Assembly (NCBI GenBank): GCA_963969395.1
Contig: OZ017799.1
Coordinates: 13,332,501 to 13,396,500 of the forward strand
Direction of reading: 5' to 3'
Length of the DNA stretch: 64,000 bases
Source of the DNA: Pseudoscleropodium purum
Taxonomy: Eukaryota > Streptophyta > Bryopsida > Hypnales > Brachytheciaceae
Shown: one piece after another, positions 38,620-47,829 of the stretch
Layout: each line of letters begins with the position of its first letter
How positions within the stretch are numbered: position 1 is the stretch's first letter
Position numbers and translations under genes: made by a program
Notes under the pieces: model-generated
Databases searched by the model: none
Seen by the model: the letters and a program-made list of their open reading frames with translations, nothing else
What the model was told of the DNA's origin: nothing

Positions 38620-39189
38620 TTAATACTTTCATTACTACAAAAGGGGACTCCAATAGTATTACAGGACAAAGGAAGTATGTAGAAAGGACACCACACCTAA
38701 GTTTGACCTATTATTCTTGGCTAAAATACATGCCCCTCTATACATTATGTGAGTATAGGGTTGATTTTCAATACGTCTATTTGTTCATGTGTTGCCTTGA
38801 ATAGGCAATGCAAAGAGAATCTAGAATCTTCTTTTGACTCCCAATATGCAACTGAAGATCCAACAAAAAGATATGTTAGTCACAATTTTATACTAACTTA
38901 GAACTGACACGTTGGAATGCTTCTGCAACCAATTCTAAGTGCAGTTTCCTTTTGGGTCAGGTTTGGTTGATTGGGTGGGAGGCCCAAATTGTCAACCACA
39001 TTTGTTGGAGTGTTGGACACTTGGACTTAAATTAGGGCCTTCCTGTTTTCAAGCACATTTTAAAATGGGTCCAGTATTGGCACTTGGGCAGTAATTTTGG
39101 GGAGGCAACCCATCCATGACCACCTAAGTAGTTTCTAGTATTTGCAGTGTGGGTTTCTTCAGAGGGTAAATTTTCTCATTTGTGAGGTA

Positions 39190-39718
39190 CAAGTACATGA
39201 AAGTGTCCTTGTACCCAATGGCATCCCTTTCTCAGAAGGGGAGTCATTTAAGAACATAATTATAGACATACCAAACAGAGCTTATATTGACATGACAAGC
39301 CAAGTATGATTCACCTAGATTTGTGTTTAAGAATGACTCCCTTTCCTAAAAAGGGAAGCCATTGAATATAGGGATGCCATTGGGCTGACCACAATATTGA
39401 GAGTCTTGTTAGCCAATTATAATGTGCCACAACTACATTAGGAATTGTACCATGATTAATTGCTACTCATTCTTCTGTACAAAAAGACAAAACAACCTAA
39501 AATAGAGGCACCCAATGGTGTTCTTGTATTTAGTGGCATTCTTTTTTAAGAAGGGGAGTCATTCTGAAACGCAAATCTAAATGAATCATATATGACTTAT
39601 CATGTTAGTCAACAATTAATAAGCTCTATTTGGTATGTTTACATTTATGTTTTGAAATGACTCCCCTTCTTAAAAAAGAACGCCATTAGGCACAGGGACA
39701 CTTTCAAGTGCTTGTAAC
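39190..39718. repeat. nested inverted repeat: two opposed copies of a hairpin element
   Basis: Unit 1 (about 39190-39390) is itself palindromic at its ends (AATGGCATCCC...GGGGAGTCATT against AATGACTCCC...GGGAAGCCATT). Unit 2 (about 39508-39718) is a reverse-complement copy of unit 1, sharing CATACCAAA.AGAGCTTAT and TATGATTCA..TAGATTTG in inverted order. About 120 bp separate them. Similar words (TAATGTGCCATAACTGCATT) recur near 47925, so the spacer too is repetitive. Confidence 0.7.
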
Positions 39719-41381
39719 TTACATTGTCAAAGTGGGGCTGCTGGATAAGAATGAGTTGCCTCCCACTAAAGTAAAACAGCCCATCATGGTCAGAATTTCA
39801 AGTTGGCAATCTTGCCATGGCTGAAATTTTTCAAATTTTTTCCCACATGAAGATAAGTGTGAGAGACAGTGACGACATTTGAAATTATATTTTTTGGACC
39901 AAGTATGAATTAGTTCTGAATTTTTGAAGTGATCAGCCCATAGGGGTTTGTAGGCTACCTTGTGACTAACAAAATCTGAATCCAATATGGTCATCTTCCT
40001 ATCCAATGCAGTCACAACATTTTCAAACATGGAAGACCTAAAAAATCAGTTTTTACAAAAAAAATTTACACTGAAAACTTGAAAGTACCTATTGAGATCA
40101 CTAATTACTCCATAACTACCATGTAAGGCATTGATTGGTGTCCATCATGGGCCATTTGACTGCAATGGGGTCTTTTACCTTATTCGTGGTTTGGTGAATT
40201 TTATATATAAGCTTAGAGCAGGATTTGAGAAAAGAGGACCAACCTAGAAAATTGATGCTGTCTGTACCCCCCAAAAAATATCTTTTTCAGTTGTTGGGGC
40301 GTACCTCACTGTATGATGAATTTGGAGGTCCACCTGTCAACAACACTGCTTTCACTTGCTCAGCAATGTCAATGTGGCCATAGTATAGTATCTTCCTCAA
40401 GATCAGCAGGAATGGCAGTTTCTGATTTTGCAGGCATATTCCTTTGCCTTTTCCACGTGTTGTCTGTACTGAAATTGACCACTTTCTCTCACTTTCTCAC
40501 TGACTCTAAGGTAGAAGTACCTATTTTGGACAAGCCCCTTGTAATTACTTCGTAGGTTAACGTATTGTCAACAACAATTAGATGCAATGGTCATTGAAAA
40601 AGATTTTTGGTTTGTATCTTCTCATTCACTCATCTCTCTTTCTTCTTGATGTAGGGAGAAGTACCAAAGCTAACCACAATAGGTGAGTCTATGAAATTGA
40701 AATGGATCTTGGTGCAAAATTCACTTTTATATTAAGAAAAATATTCATTTTTGGAGATTTTTTTTGGTTTTTTATGGCATTCTTCTGCAACCTTATTTTT
40801 GTACACACTAAACTCAATTCTCCATAACTTTCCTACATCATCTAATATGAAATTCTTAAGTTATTTGAAATATGTACTTTTGCCTTATAGGCTTGTGCAA
40901 ATTGGATCAAAGATGTTTCAAATGTATGGTAGCCAATCCATTTTCAACCTCTTAAGCAATTCCACATATTTGAAGCATAGGTTTCTTGAGTGCAGGAATT
41001 TTTCCATGTATAGAAACACAATTCAAAAGGATTCCATATTTTTTTTATAATTTTATTTCTCAAAATTTAATTACTACTACCTCCATCCCAAAATTATCTT
41101 TTTGTTGGCCTTAATTTTTTGTCCCCAAATGATCTTCCTATTACACTTTATACATTGCAAATTGGTCAAACTTGACTTTAGATTGCTATTTAGGACCAAT
41201 AAAATAACTTTGAGTTACAAATTCTCTTCTATTTGTGCAATCATTAATTGAAAGTCAAATGAAATGACTAAAAGAGTGAATCAACATTGTTCATTCTTAT
41301 TTTTTTTCATATTTTTAAGTATTGCTTGATTGAAGAAGATGAAGCTCTAGAAGATAGAAAATAGGTCGACACATGCTCATA

Positions 41382-41680
41382 TGTTATGAACACACTAGTG
41401 TGTTCCTACCAAGTAACGGTTACCTAAACAGTTAGCTCCTTCGTCTTCCTTAAATCCCACGTGAGGAGGGTTGTTCCTCACGCAACATTTCTATAATGAT
41501 ACGAAGTTGATCTTGTGAACAATTGCGTGACTTTGTAATAGATTCTTGCGGATTGGGAATATCTCACAGTAGTATTGGAAGCTAACTGAGTTATGTATCA
41601 GGAATGCTTTGTTTAGCAATTGATTAGGTTTGACAGTAGGAAGCGAGAGGAGCGATGACCAAGGTTCGCAGATCCTGACA
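41382..41680 (+). repeat. 5' LTR of the chromovirus
   Basis: 299 bp, TGTTATGAAC...GATCCTGACA. It differs from the 3' LTR at 41431 (G/A), 41517 (G/A) and 41599 (C/T). It contains an 18-bp perfect palindrome (41388-41405), a TATA-like box and the candidate transcription start at 41480. Confidence 0.97.
41450..41490 (+). promoter_or_regulatory. predicted LTR core promoter and RNA start
   Basis: TTAAAT at 41450-41455 lies 25-30 nt upstream of CA at 41479-41480. The start is placed at A41480 because the 11 bases from there (ACGCAACATTT) are the exact complement of the bases directly after the LTR; in Tf1-type elements those 11 bases are the first of the mRNA. An inverted repeat (CGTGAGGA 41460-41467, TCCTCACG 41475-41482) overlaps the start. 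Confidence 0.55.
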
Positions 41681-41691
41681 AAATGTTGCGT
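41681..41691 (+). other. primer binding site, predicted self-priming
   Basis: AAATGTTGCGT immediately follows the 5' LTR. It bears no resemblance to the tRNA-iMet site (TGGTATCAGAGC type) usual in plant gypsy elements. It is exactly complementary to LTR bases 41480-41490 (47349-47359 in the 3' LTR). The pairing stops at 11 bp on both sides, the length known for Tf1 self-priming. Confidence 0.65.
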
Positions 41692-41929
41692 CACGGCCTG
41701 TCATGGCTCCTTGATCCCGAACCCGCCGACTGTCGCAGGTTTCGAAGAAGCGCTGCATCTGGGTGGGATCATGAGTTCCGCACATTGATCCGGGGGCCTA
41801 CATGCATGCAGGGGGGTCGGAGCGTCTGCGTGCGGGGAGATCGAGGCGCCTGCATGCGGAGAAGTCGGAGCGCCGGCCCGTCGCCGAACTGGAAGTTCAC
41901 TGCGCCGACCTGAAAATTTGCCGAACTGT

Positions 41930-42044
41930 GCCGACCTGTCACCACGCCGAACTGCGCCGATCCTTCGCCAACCTTGCACTGCGCCGACCTGTCACCACGC
42001 TGAACTGCGCCGATCCTTCGCCGACCTTGCACTGCGCCGACCCA
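41930..42044 (+). repeat. 53-bp tandem repeat in the chromovirus leader
   Basis: Two near-identical 53-bp units (41930-41982, 41983-42035) and a partial third, starting GCCGACCTGTCACCACGC. The whole leader (about 41700-42060) is GC-rich and full of CGCCGA words, which gives long frames in all phases without family resemblance. Confidence 0.9.
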
Positions 42045-42136
42045 GCACGCATGGAGGAGGTTAACAGCAAATGAGGGATTTTCCTCGGAGGAGCACGCGA
42101 GGGTAGCTGGCGCCGATTCTGTAGATCCAAACGAGC

Positions 42137-43225
42137 ATGGATCGAAGTGGGATTGCAAGGGAAGGGGCTGGACTTGCGGTGCCGGAGGGGGCTGGTCCTG
42201 ATTTGGTAGCCTTTATACAATAGCAAATCCAAAATGTCTTCCAGGCGGCAATTCCGCATATCGTCCAGCAGATCTCGGATCGGGCCGCCGTGGTACCTCA
42301 GCAATCGTCTTCCTTTGAAAGTAGCAGGCTGGACAATCAAGTCCAAAATGGAGTGCGAGGAACCAAGGAGTTTGAATCTCGTGACAAGGAATCAAAGGTG
42401 GCCGACCTTGAGAAGTTTTCAGGGAAAAAAGGAAATGAGATCTACCGGTGGTTTGCACAATTGAGGCTTGTGTTTCGAGGTAAGCCACGAATATACAACT
42501 CAGATGCAGACAAAGTAGCTTACACTCTTTCCTACATGACGGGTGCTGCGCAAAATTGGGCCGTGCCGTTGCTTCAGGCCCTCGATGAAGAGCGTGAACA
42601 TGAGTTATTAACCAATTATGGCGCTTTTAAAGAATCCGTTATTTTCGTCTATGGGGACCTTGATCAGAGAGGCAACGCGGAAGATCGACTTGGGCGGCTT
42701 CGACAAACAGGGTCTGCGGCGGCATACATATCGTCATTCAATGAATATGCGGCGCAAATTGATTGGAATGAAGCCAGTTTGGTTGCCCGATTCAGAAGTG
42801 GTCTCAAAGACGAAATTTTAGATTCTATAGCTACCGTAGAGACGCAACCACAACGGCTTCACGAGTGGATGGCTATGGCCTCTCGAATCGATGAGCAGTT
42901 GTGGGGCAGACGTCAAAATCGACGACAACAACCAGATTCTTTTGCGGTACGATCTCCTGCTACTACTTCACGAGACGTGGTGGGGAAATTCCAGCCCTCT
43001 TCGAACACGTCAGGACCGGTTCCAATGGAACTTGGAGCCTTATGGGTGACCACTGCTTTAGCGAAGATAGAAATCGAGCGTTCAGAGTATCAACGCCAAG
43101 GCCGCTGTTGGGGATGTGGAGAGGTGGGACACGTGCGGGCTAAATGCCCTACAAATCCATCCAAACCTTTGTCACTTGCTGCTACTGATGGATTGACCCC
43201 GGGAAAAGGGGGAGCCTGGGACTGA
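42137..43225 (+). pseudogene. chromovirus gag (capsid and nucleocapsid), disrupted
   Basis: From ATG 42137 the frame meets TAG at 42221 and is then open to TGA at 43223-43225. The central part carries the gypsy Gag capsid pattern (KFSGKKGNEIYRWFAQL, AQNWAVPLL, RLRQTGSAAAYISSF), and near the end there is a CCHC zinc knuckle, C-x2-C-x4-H-x4-C (about 43108-43149). Gag packages the element's RNA. The TAG replaces a codon that a C-to-T change in CAG would explain. Whether the 43223 stop is original or acquired cannot be told. Confidence 0.9.
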
Positions 43226-43339
43226 ACCAATTACTTCAGTACCCGGGCACCTGTCAAAGTGCCGTGGCAACCAAGCCAAAGGAAAGATTAATTGAAGGAG
43301 AATTTGGATGCTCACAGATAGAGTGGGAGAAAGGGGATT

Positions 43340-43373
43340 GTCATAGTCTTCAAGTTGTCATAGTCTTCAAGTT
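43340..43373 (+). repeat. 17-bp tandem duplication causing a frame change
   Basis: GTCATAGTCTTCAAGTT occurs twice in a row between gag and protease. Seventeen bases are not a multiple of three, so the duplication shifts the reading frame ahead of the protease. Confidence 0.95.
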
Positions 43374-43427
43374 GACACAGTCAACTCACAAGAGAGTAAC
43401 CTACATGGAGGAAGTCCTACAACTGAA

Positions 43428-44160
43428 TTGGGTCTACTTTATCTTCGTGCAACTGTTGATGCAGAGGCTCATTTGACCTTGGAAGTTGAGGTGAATTCGG
43501 TAGCGGCTGTTATGCTGGTTGATTTAGGTGCCACTAGGGTTTTCATACATCCCAACTTTGCGCAATTGTGTAATGCCACAGTGAAACCCAAAAGGATTCC
43601 CCGAGAGGTGCGGGTGATTGACGGTAGAGTTATCAACTCTGGTCTCATCACGCAGGAAGCAATTATTGAAGTTAAAATTGGAGATCATTACGAAACGCTG
43701 GTAGCCGACATAACCAACACAGGTTGATATTCCTGTATCCTTGGGATTCCTTGGCTTAGTCACCATGATCCCATGATACGATGGTCTCAACGTTGTGTGA
43801 TTTTTGAGTCTCCATATTGCTAGAAAAATTGCAAGGGACCTGAGAAGACCAAGCAACCACAGCAACGAGGAAGCACGATTAACCTAGGGGGATGCTGCCA
43901 GGCGATGTGGAGCAAGTTCACGGCTACAAGTCCGGAGTGGGTTCCAGCGACTCCTTGTACCCAGGCCGTGGTGCAGGCAAGGACCTTCGATGCGGTGAGG
44001 ACGGTACAAGGGATGGGAGCGGTCACCTCCAACGTTGCTGCGAAGAAAGAGCCCGGGGTGGGATCAGCGGGCTGTGGGGTTACTGCAGGACCAGCAAGTT
44101 GCGAGGTCACTGCGAGGGGCTCGGTGGCTCCAATCACAGGGGGGGTTCTAATATAAGGGC
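43428..44160 (+). pseudogene. chromovirus aspartic protease region, disrupted
   Basis: The frame contains the retroviral-type aspartic protease fold (LLYLRATVD, VMLVDLGATRVFIHPNF, then ILGIPWLSHHDP). The active-site triplet D-S/T-G reads D-L-G (GATTTAGGT, about 43521-43529), a change one C-to-T step away from a serine codon. Stops at 43725 (TGA) and 43821 (TAG) and a frame change in a run of seven G near 44143 break it further. It would normally cut the polyprotein into its parts. Confidence 0.85.
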
Positions 44161-45937
44161 CACTCCATTTGAAATGGTCGCCCCGCGTCATGCTTTTGTG
44201 TCACCAGCAGCTTTCAGATTATCTGCTAAAGATGCGGAAATTTATGTGCTAGAAATATCTGAGCACATGGATACCAAGGAGACTTCATTGCCTCCGGAAT
44301 ACAACGATTTATGGGGAGCGTTTAGCGAAGAAGCTTCGAATGAATTACCTATCCACAGCTCATCAGACATGAAGATCGAATTCAAGGAGGGACAAGAACC
44401 TAAGAACACCGGTTTGAGACCCATGTCTCTAAAAGAATTGGAAGAATTACGAAAATATTTGGATGAAAATTTGGGTAAAAGATGGATCCGCCGATCAAAA
44501 TCTCCAGTTTTTGCACCTATAGTTTTTGCTTGGAAAAAAGACGGTTCCATCAGAGTATGTATTGACTACCGTAATCTTAACAAAGTCATGGTACGAAATA
44601 GATATCCCTTGCCTCTTATCCCAGAGCTTACTGATAGATTGGTGGGGGCTTAAATTTTTACAAAACTTGATATACGACAAGCGTACCATCGAGTGCGTAT
44701 GGCATTGGGCCACGAATTTAAAACTGCTTTTAAAACTTGCTATGGTTTATTTGAATATTTAGTTATGCTGTTTGGATTGACAAATGCACCGGCCCAGTTT
44801 TAATCTCACATGCAGGAAATTTTTAGTGATCTTCTCAACATTTCGGTAGTTATATACTTGGATGACATCCTCATCTTTTCAACGAATATAGAAGAGCATC
44901 GACAAGTTGTGCGTGATGTCCTCCAACGCTTACAAAAACATGGCTTGTACACTAAAGAGTCAAAGTGCCAATTTCATTGCGAATCAGTCGAGTTCTTGGG
45001 GATGATCGTCTCGGCCCAAGGATTGGCGATGTGTCAAGATAAAGTACAAACCATTAAAGACTGGCCTACTCCAAAAACGGTAAAGGATATCCAAGCATTC
45101 CTTGGCTTCGCTAATTTTTATCGCCGGTTTATTCCCAATTATTCCAAAATTGTGGTGCCCCTTACAACCTTGACGAAAAAGGACAAAAAATTTGAATGGA
45201 CATTATTAACAGATCAAGCATTTAGAGAGCTCCGATCTAGATTTTCTAAATCCCTGGTGCTAATTCATCCTAACTTTGACCACCCGTTCATTGTAGAAAC
45301 CGATGCTTTTGACTTTGCAACAGGCGCCATACTTTCACAAGAAGGACATGATGGATTCTTGCACCCTTGTGCATACCGAAGCTCCAAGATGTCCCCTACC
45401 GAACAAAACTATGACATATACGACAAGGAATTGTTAAGTGTGGTGCAAGCGTTTCAAGACTGGCGAGTTTATTTGGAAGGATCTCCTCACGAAGTAAGGG
45501 TTATCTCTGATCATAAAAATCTAGAGTATTTTCTCTCTACTAAACAACTAAATCGTTGGCAAGCTCGATGGTCGGAGTTTCTATCAACATTTAATTTTGA
45601 GATCCAACACAGACTAGGATCACTCAATGGAAGGGCAGACGCTCTTTCAAGAAGAACGGATGTTACCCAGGGACAAAATCAAGAAAATCGACCTTTCTTA
45701 CGTTTGGCGGCACTACAGTCTTCTGAACCGGTTTGGGCCGACTCTCGCATTATTGAATACGTAAAGTTCGCCATTAAAGAAGACATCACCTTACAATCAA
45801 TAATGTCTTTTTTCAAAGGAGATCTTCATAAGCAACCACTAGACATCCGCCATCGACTTCACGGATATAATCTAAGTGAAGGTATTCTTCGTTTCAATGA
45901 TAAAATATATGTGCCTGATGACGCAGAACTTAAATGA
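44160..45937 (+). pseudogene. chromovirus reverse transcriptase and RNase H, disrupted
   Basis: RT motifs in order: [33 protein letters not shown], an altered [12 protein letters not shown], and the catalytic VIYLDDILIFS (about 44848-44880), then thumb sequence ending FLGFANFYRRFI. RNase H follows (VETDAFDFATGAILSQ, YDKELLSVVQAF, ISDHKNLEYF). TAA stops at 44651 and 44801 separate the catalytic YLDD from the fingers, and TGA at 45935 ends RNase H before integrase. The stop at 44801 and the altered MLFGL both fit C-to-T changes. Confidence 0.95.
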
Positions 45938-47239
45938 CAAATTTTACGATCTAGACACGATGCCCCTGCCGCTGGGCATCAGGGGAGAGTAAAGACATTG
46001 GATTTGGTATCGAGATCTTTCTATTGGCCTACTCTTCGTCGTTATGTCCACCGTTATGTAGACGGCTGTGACTTATGTCAACGGTCGAAACCCATCCACC
46101 ATGCAAAATATGGCCTTATGCAACCAATTCCCGTCGGTCAAGCACCATGGAAACGAATATCCACAGATTTTGTTGTTAAGTTACCACGAAGCAATGGTTA
46201 TGATTCCATTATGGTGGTGGTCGACCGAAACACCAAACTAGCTCACTTTATAGCCACGAGGGAAACAATAGACTCAAATGAAACGGCTTCATTATATTTG
46301 CAGCACATATGGAAGCACCATGGCACCCCTGACCAAGTAATCTCAGACCGAGGATCGGTATTCATCTCTAAATTTATGCGAAGGTTATCTCAGCTACTTC
46401 GAATTCAACCATCTCCAACAACAGCTTTTCATCCTTAAGGGGACGGGCAAACGGAGAGGGTCAATCAAGTGTTGGAGCAATTTCTACGAATGTTTACGAC
46501 GAGACACCAAGATGATTGGTTCGAACTTCTTCCCTTAGCCGAATTTTCATATAATAACGCAGGTCATTCTTCAACAGGATTTTCCCCGTTCTACGTTACT
46601 TATGGGTACCACCCATCACTATCATTTTCGACCCCAACAACGAGTACGGTCCCAGCAACGGAGGACCGGGTTAGGCACCTACAAGAAGTCCATGAGGAGA
46701 TAAAAGCAATGATTAAACTTGCAGGAGAACAAACAAAAAACAACTATGACCGTGGAGTCAAACTTCAACCAACCTTTCAAGTGGGAGACAAGGTACTTCT
46801 TCGCCATGAGAACATTGCAACAACGGCCCCATCGAAAAAATTGTCTCTAAGATTTTTAGGCCCATTCAAAGTAATAACTAAAATTTCTGATGTGGTTTAC
46901 CGGTTACATCTTCCAACAACGTTAGGGATCCACAATGTGTTTCACATATCCCTACTTGAGAAATACCGCGAGGACACCATTCCAGGATGCCAATGTACAC
47001 CACCTCCACCTATTGTTACTCCTGATGGCGATGTGGAATGGGAGGTACACAAAGTACTAGACTCTCGATTTTTCGGAAGATGGAAAAAACTCCAATATCT
47101 GGTGGCATGGGAGGGCTATGGACCTGAAGAGAACTCTTGGGAACCTGTTGAACATTTGGAAAACGCGCCTGACGTCGTCGCCGATTTTCATACGCTCCAT
47201 CCTAATGCGCCTAAACTAGATGACCAACATGGACGTTAA
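45938..47239 (+). pseudogene. chromovirus integrase with C-terminal chromodomain, disrupted
   Basis: The order is a zinc-binding HHCC region (RHDAPAAGHQGR, CDLCQRSKP), the catalytic core with ISTDFV, ISDRGSVF and QTERVN (D, D, E), a GPF/Y-type module (LRFLGPFKVI) and a chromodomain (47036-47194). A TAA at 46436-46438 lies just before the third catalytic residue; a C-to-T change of CAA explains it. The frame closes at TAA 47237-47239, next to the polypurine tract. Confidence 0.95.
47036..47194 (+). other. chromodomain of the integrase
   Basis: About 53 residues, EWEVHKVLDSR...YLVAWEGYGPEENSWEP...L. The three positions that form the aromatic cage in HP1 (Y, W, F) are W, W, Y here. The cage is therefore retained, as in group I chromodomains that read methylated H3K9, unlike the cage-less domains of CRM-type plant elements. 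In life it would steer insertion to silent chromatin. Confidence 0.8.
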
Positions 47240-47247
47240 AAGGGGGG
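47238..47247 (+). other. polypurine tract of the chromovirus
   Basis: AAAAGGGGGG followed by TAA and then the 3' LTR; it is the plus-strand primer site. Confidence 0.9.
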
Positions 47248-47250
47248 TAA

Positions 47251-47549
47251 TGTTATGAACACACTAGTGTGTTCCTACCAAGTAACGGTTACCTAAACAA
47301 TTAGCTCCTTCGTCTTCCTTAAATCCCACGTGAGGAGGGTTGTTCCTCACGCAACATTTCTATAATGATACGAAGTTGATCTTGTAAACAATTGCGTGAC
47401 TTTGTAATAGATTCTTGCGGATTGGGAATATCTCACAGTAGTATTGGAAGCTAACTGAGTTATGTATTAGGAATGCTTTGTTTAGCAATTGATTAGGTTT
47501 GACAGTAGGAAGCGAGAGGAGCGATGACCAAGGTTCGCAGATCCTGACA
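47251..47549 (+). repeat. 3' LTR of the chromovirus
   Basis: 299 bp, identical to the 5' LTR except A47300, A47386 and T47468. Confidence 0.97.
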
Positions 47550-47829
47550 TCATAGGTTTATACTAAGTGCCTATAAAATGTTGACTACATATTCAACAAT
47601 TAAGTACCCACTGGTACACTTTGAAAATGCCCGAAAAATTCTACTTTTCAATACTCCAAAACTGCACTTTAAAAAAGGCTCCCAAACTCAAAGTTTGTAG
47701 GACAATATGAATGCATCAAACTCTATTGAGAGTGCAAAATGAGTCTTAGAAATGATATTTTTCAACCTTAATTCAAAACATTTTGTCCAATAGGAAGATC
47801 ATTTTGGGACTGAGGTAGTATAAATTTTT

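Larger units (their letters stand above)
41377..47554 (+). mobile_element. full-length Ty3/gypsy chromovirus, defective
   Basis: A 6168-bp element (41382-47549) with 299-bp LTRs, TG...CA ends and a 5-bp TCATA duplication (41377-41381, 47550-47554). Order of parts: 5' LTR, primer site, GC-rich leader with a 53-bp tandem repeat, gag with zinc knuckle, protease, RT, RNase H, integrase, chromodomain, polypurine tract, 3' LTR. Gag and pol lie in the same frame, so the ancestral element probably had one gag-pol frame. The LTRs differ at 3 of 299 bases, all transitions. Coding is broken by stops at 42221, 43725, 43821, 44651, 44801, 45935 and 46436, plus frame changes near 43225-43264, at 43340-43373 and in a run of seven G near 44143. 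It cannot encode its own machinery. Confidence 0.95.
41077..47818. mobile_element. Stowaway-like MITE split by the gypsy insertion
   Basis: The left end CTACCTCCATCCCAAAAT (from 41077) and the right end ATTTTGGGACTGAGGTAG (to 47818) are inverted repeats flanked by TA (41075-41076; 47819-47820). Subterminal sequence also pairs (AAATGATCTTCCTATT against AATAGGAAGATCATTTT). Removing the gypsy element and one TCATA leaves a MITE of about 564 bp. It was in place before the retrotransposon arrived. Confidence 0.85.

Noticed and set aside
41683..42488. Several GC-rich frames in the chromovirus leader, both strands
   Set aside because: They arise from CGCCGA-type repeats; gag lies in another frame and is recognised by its motifs.
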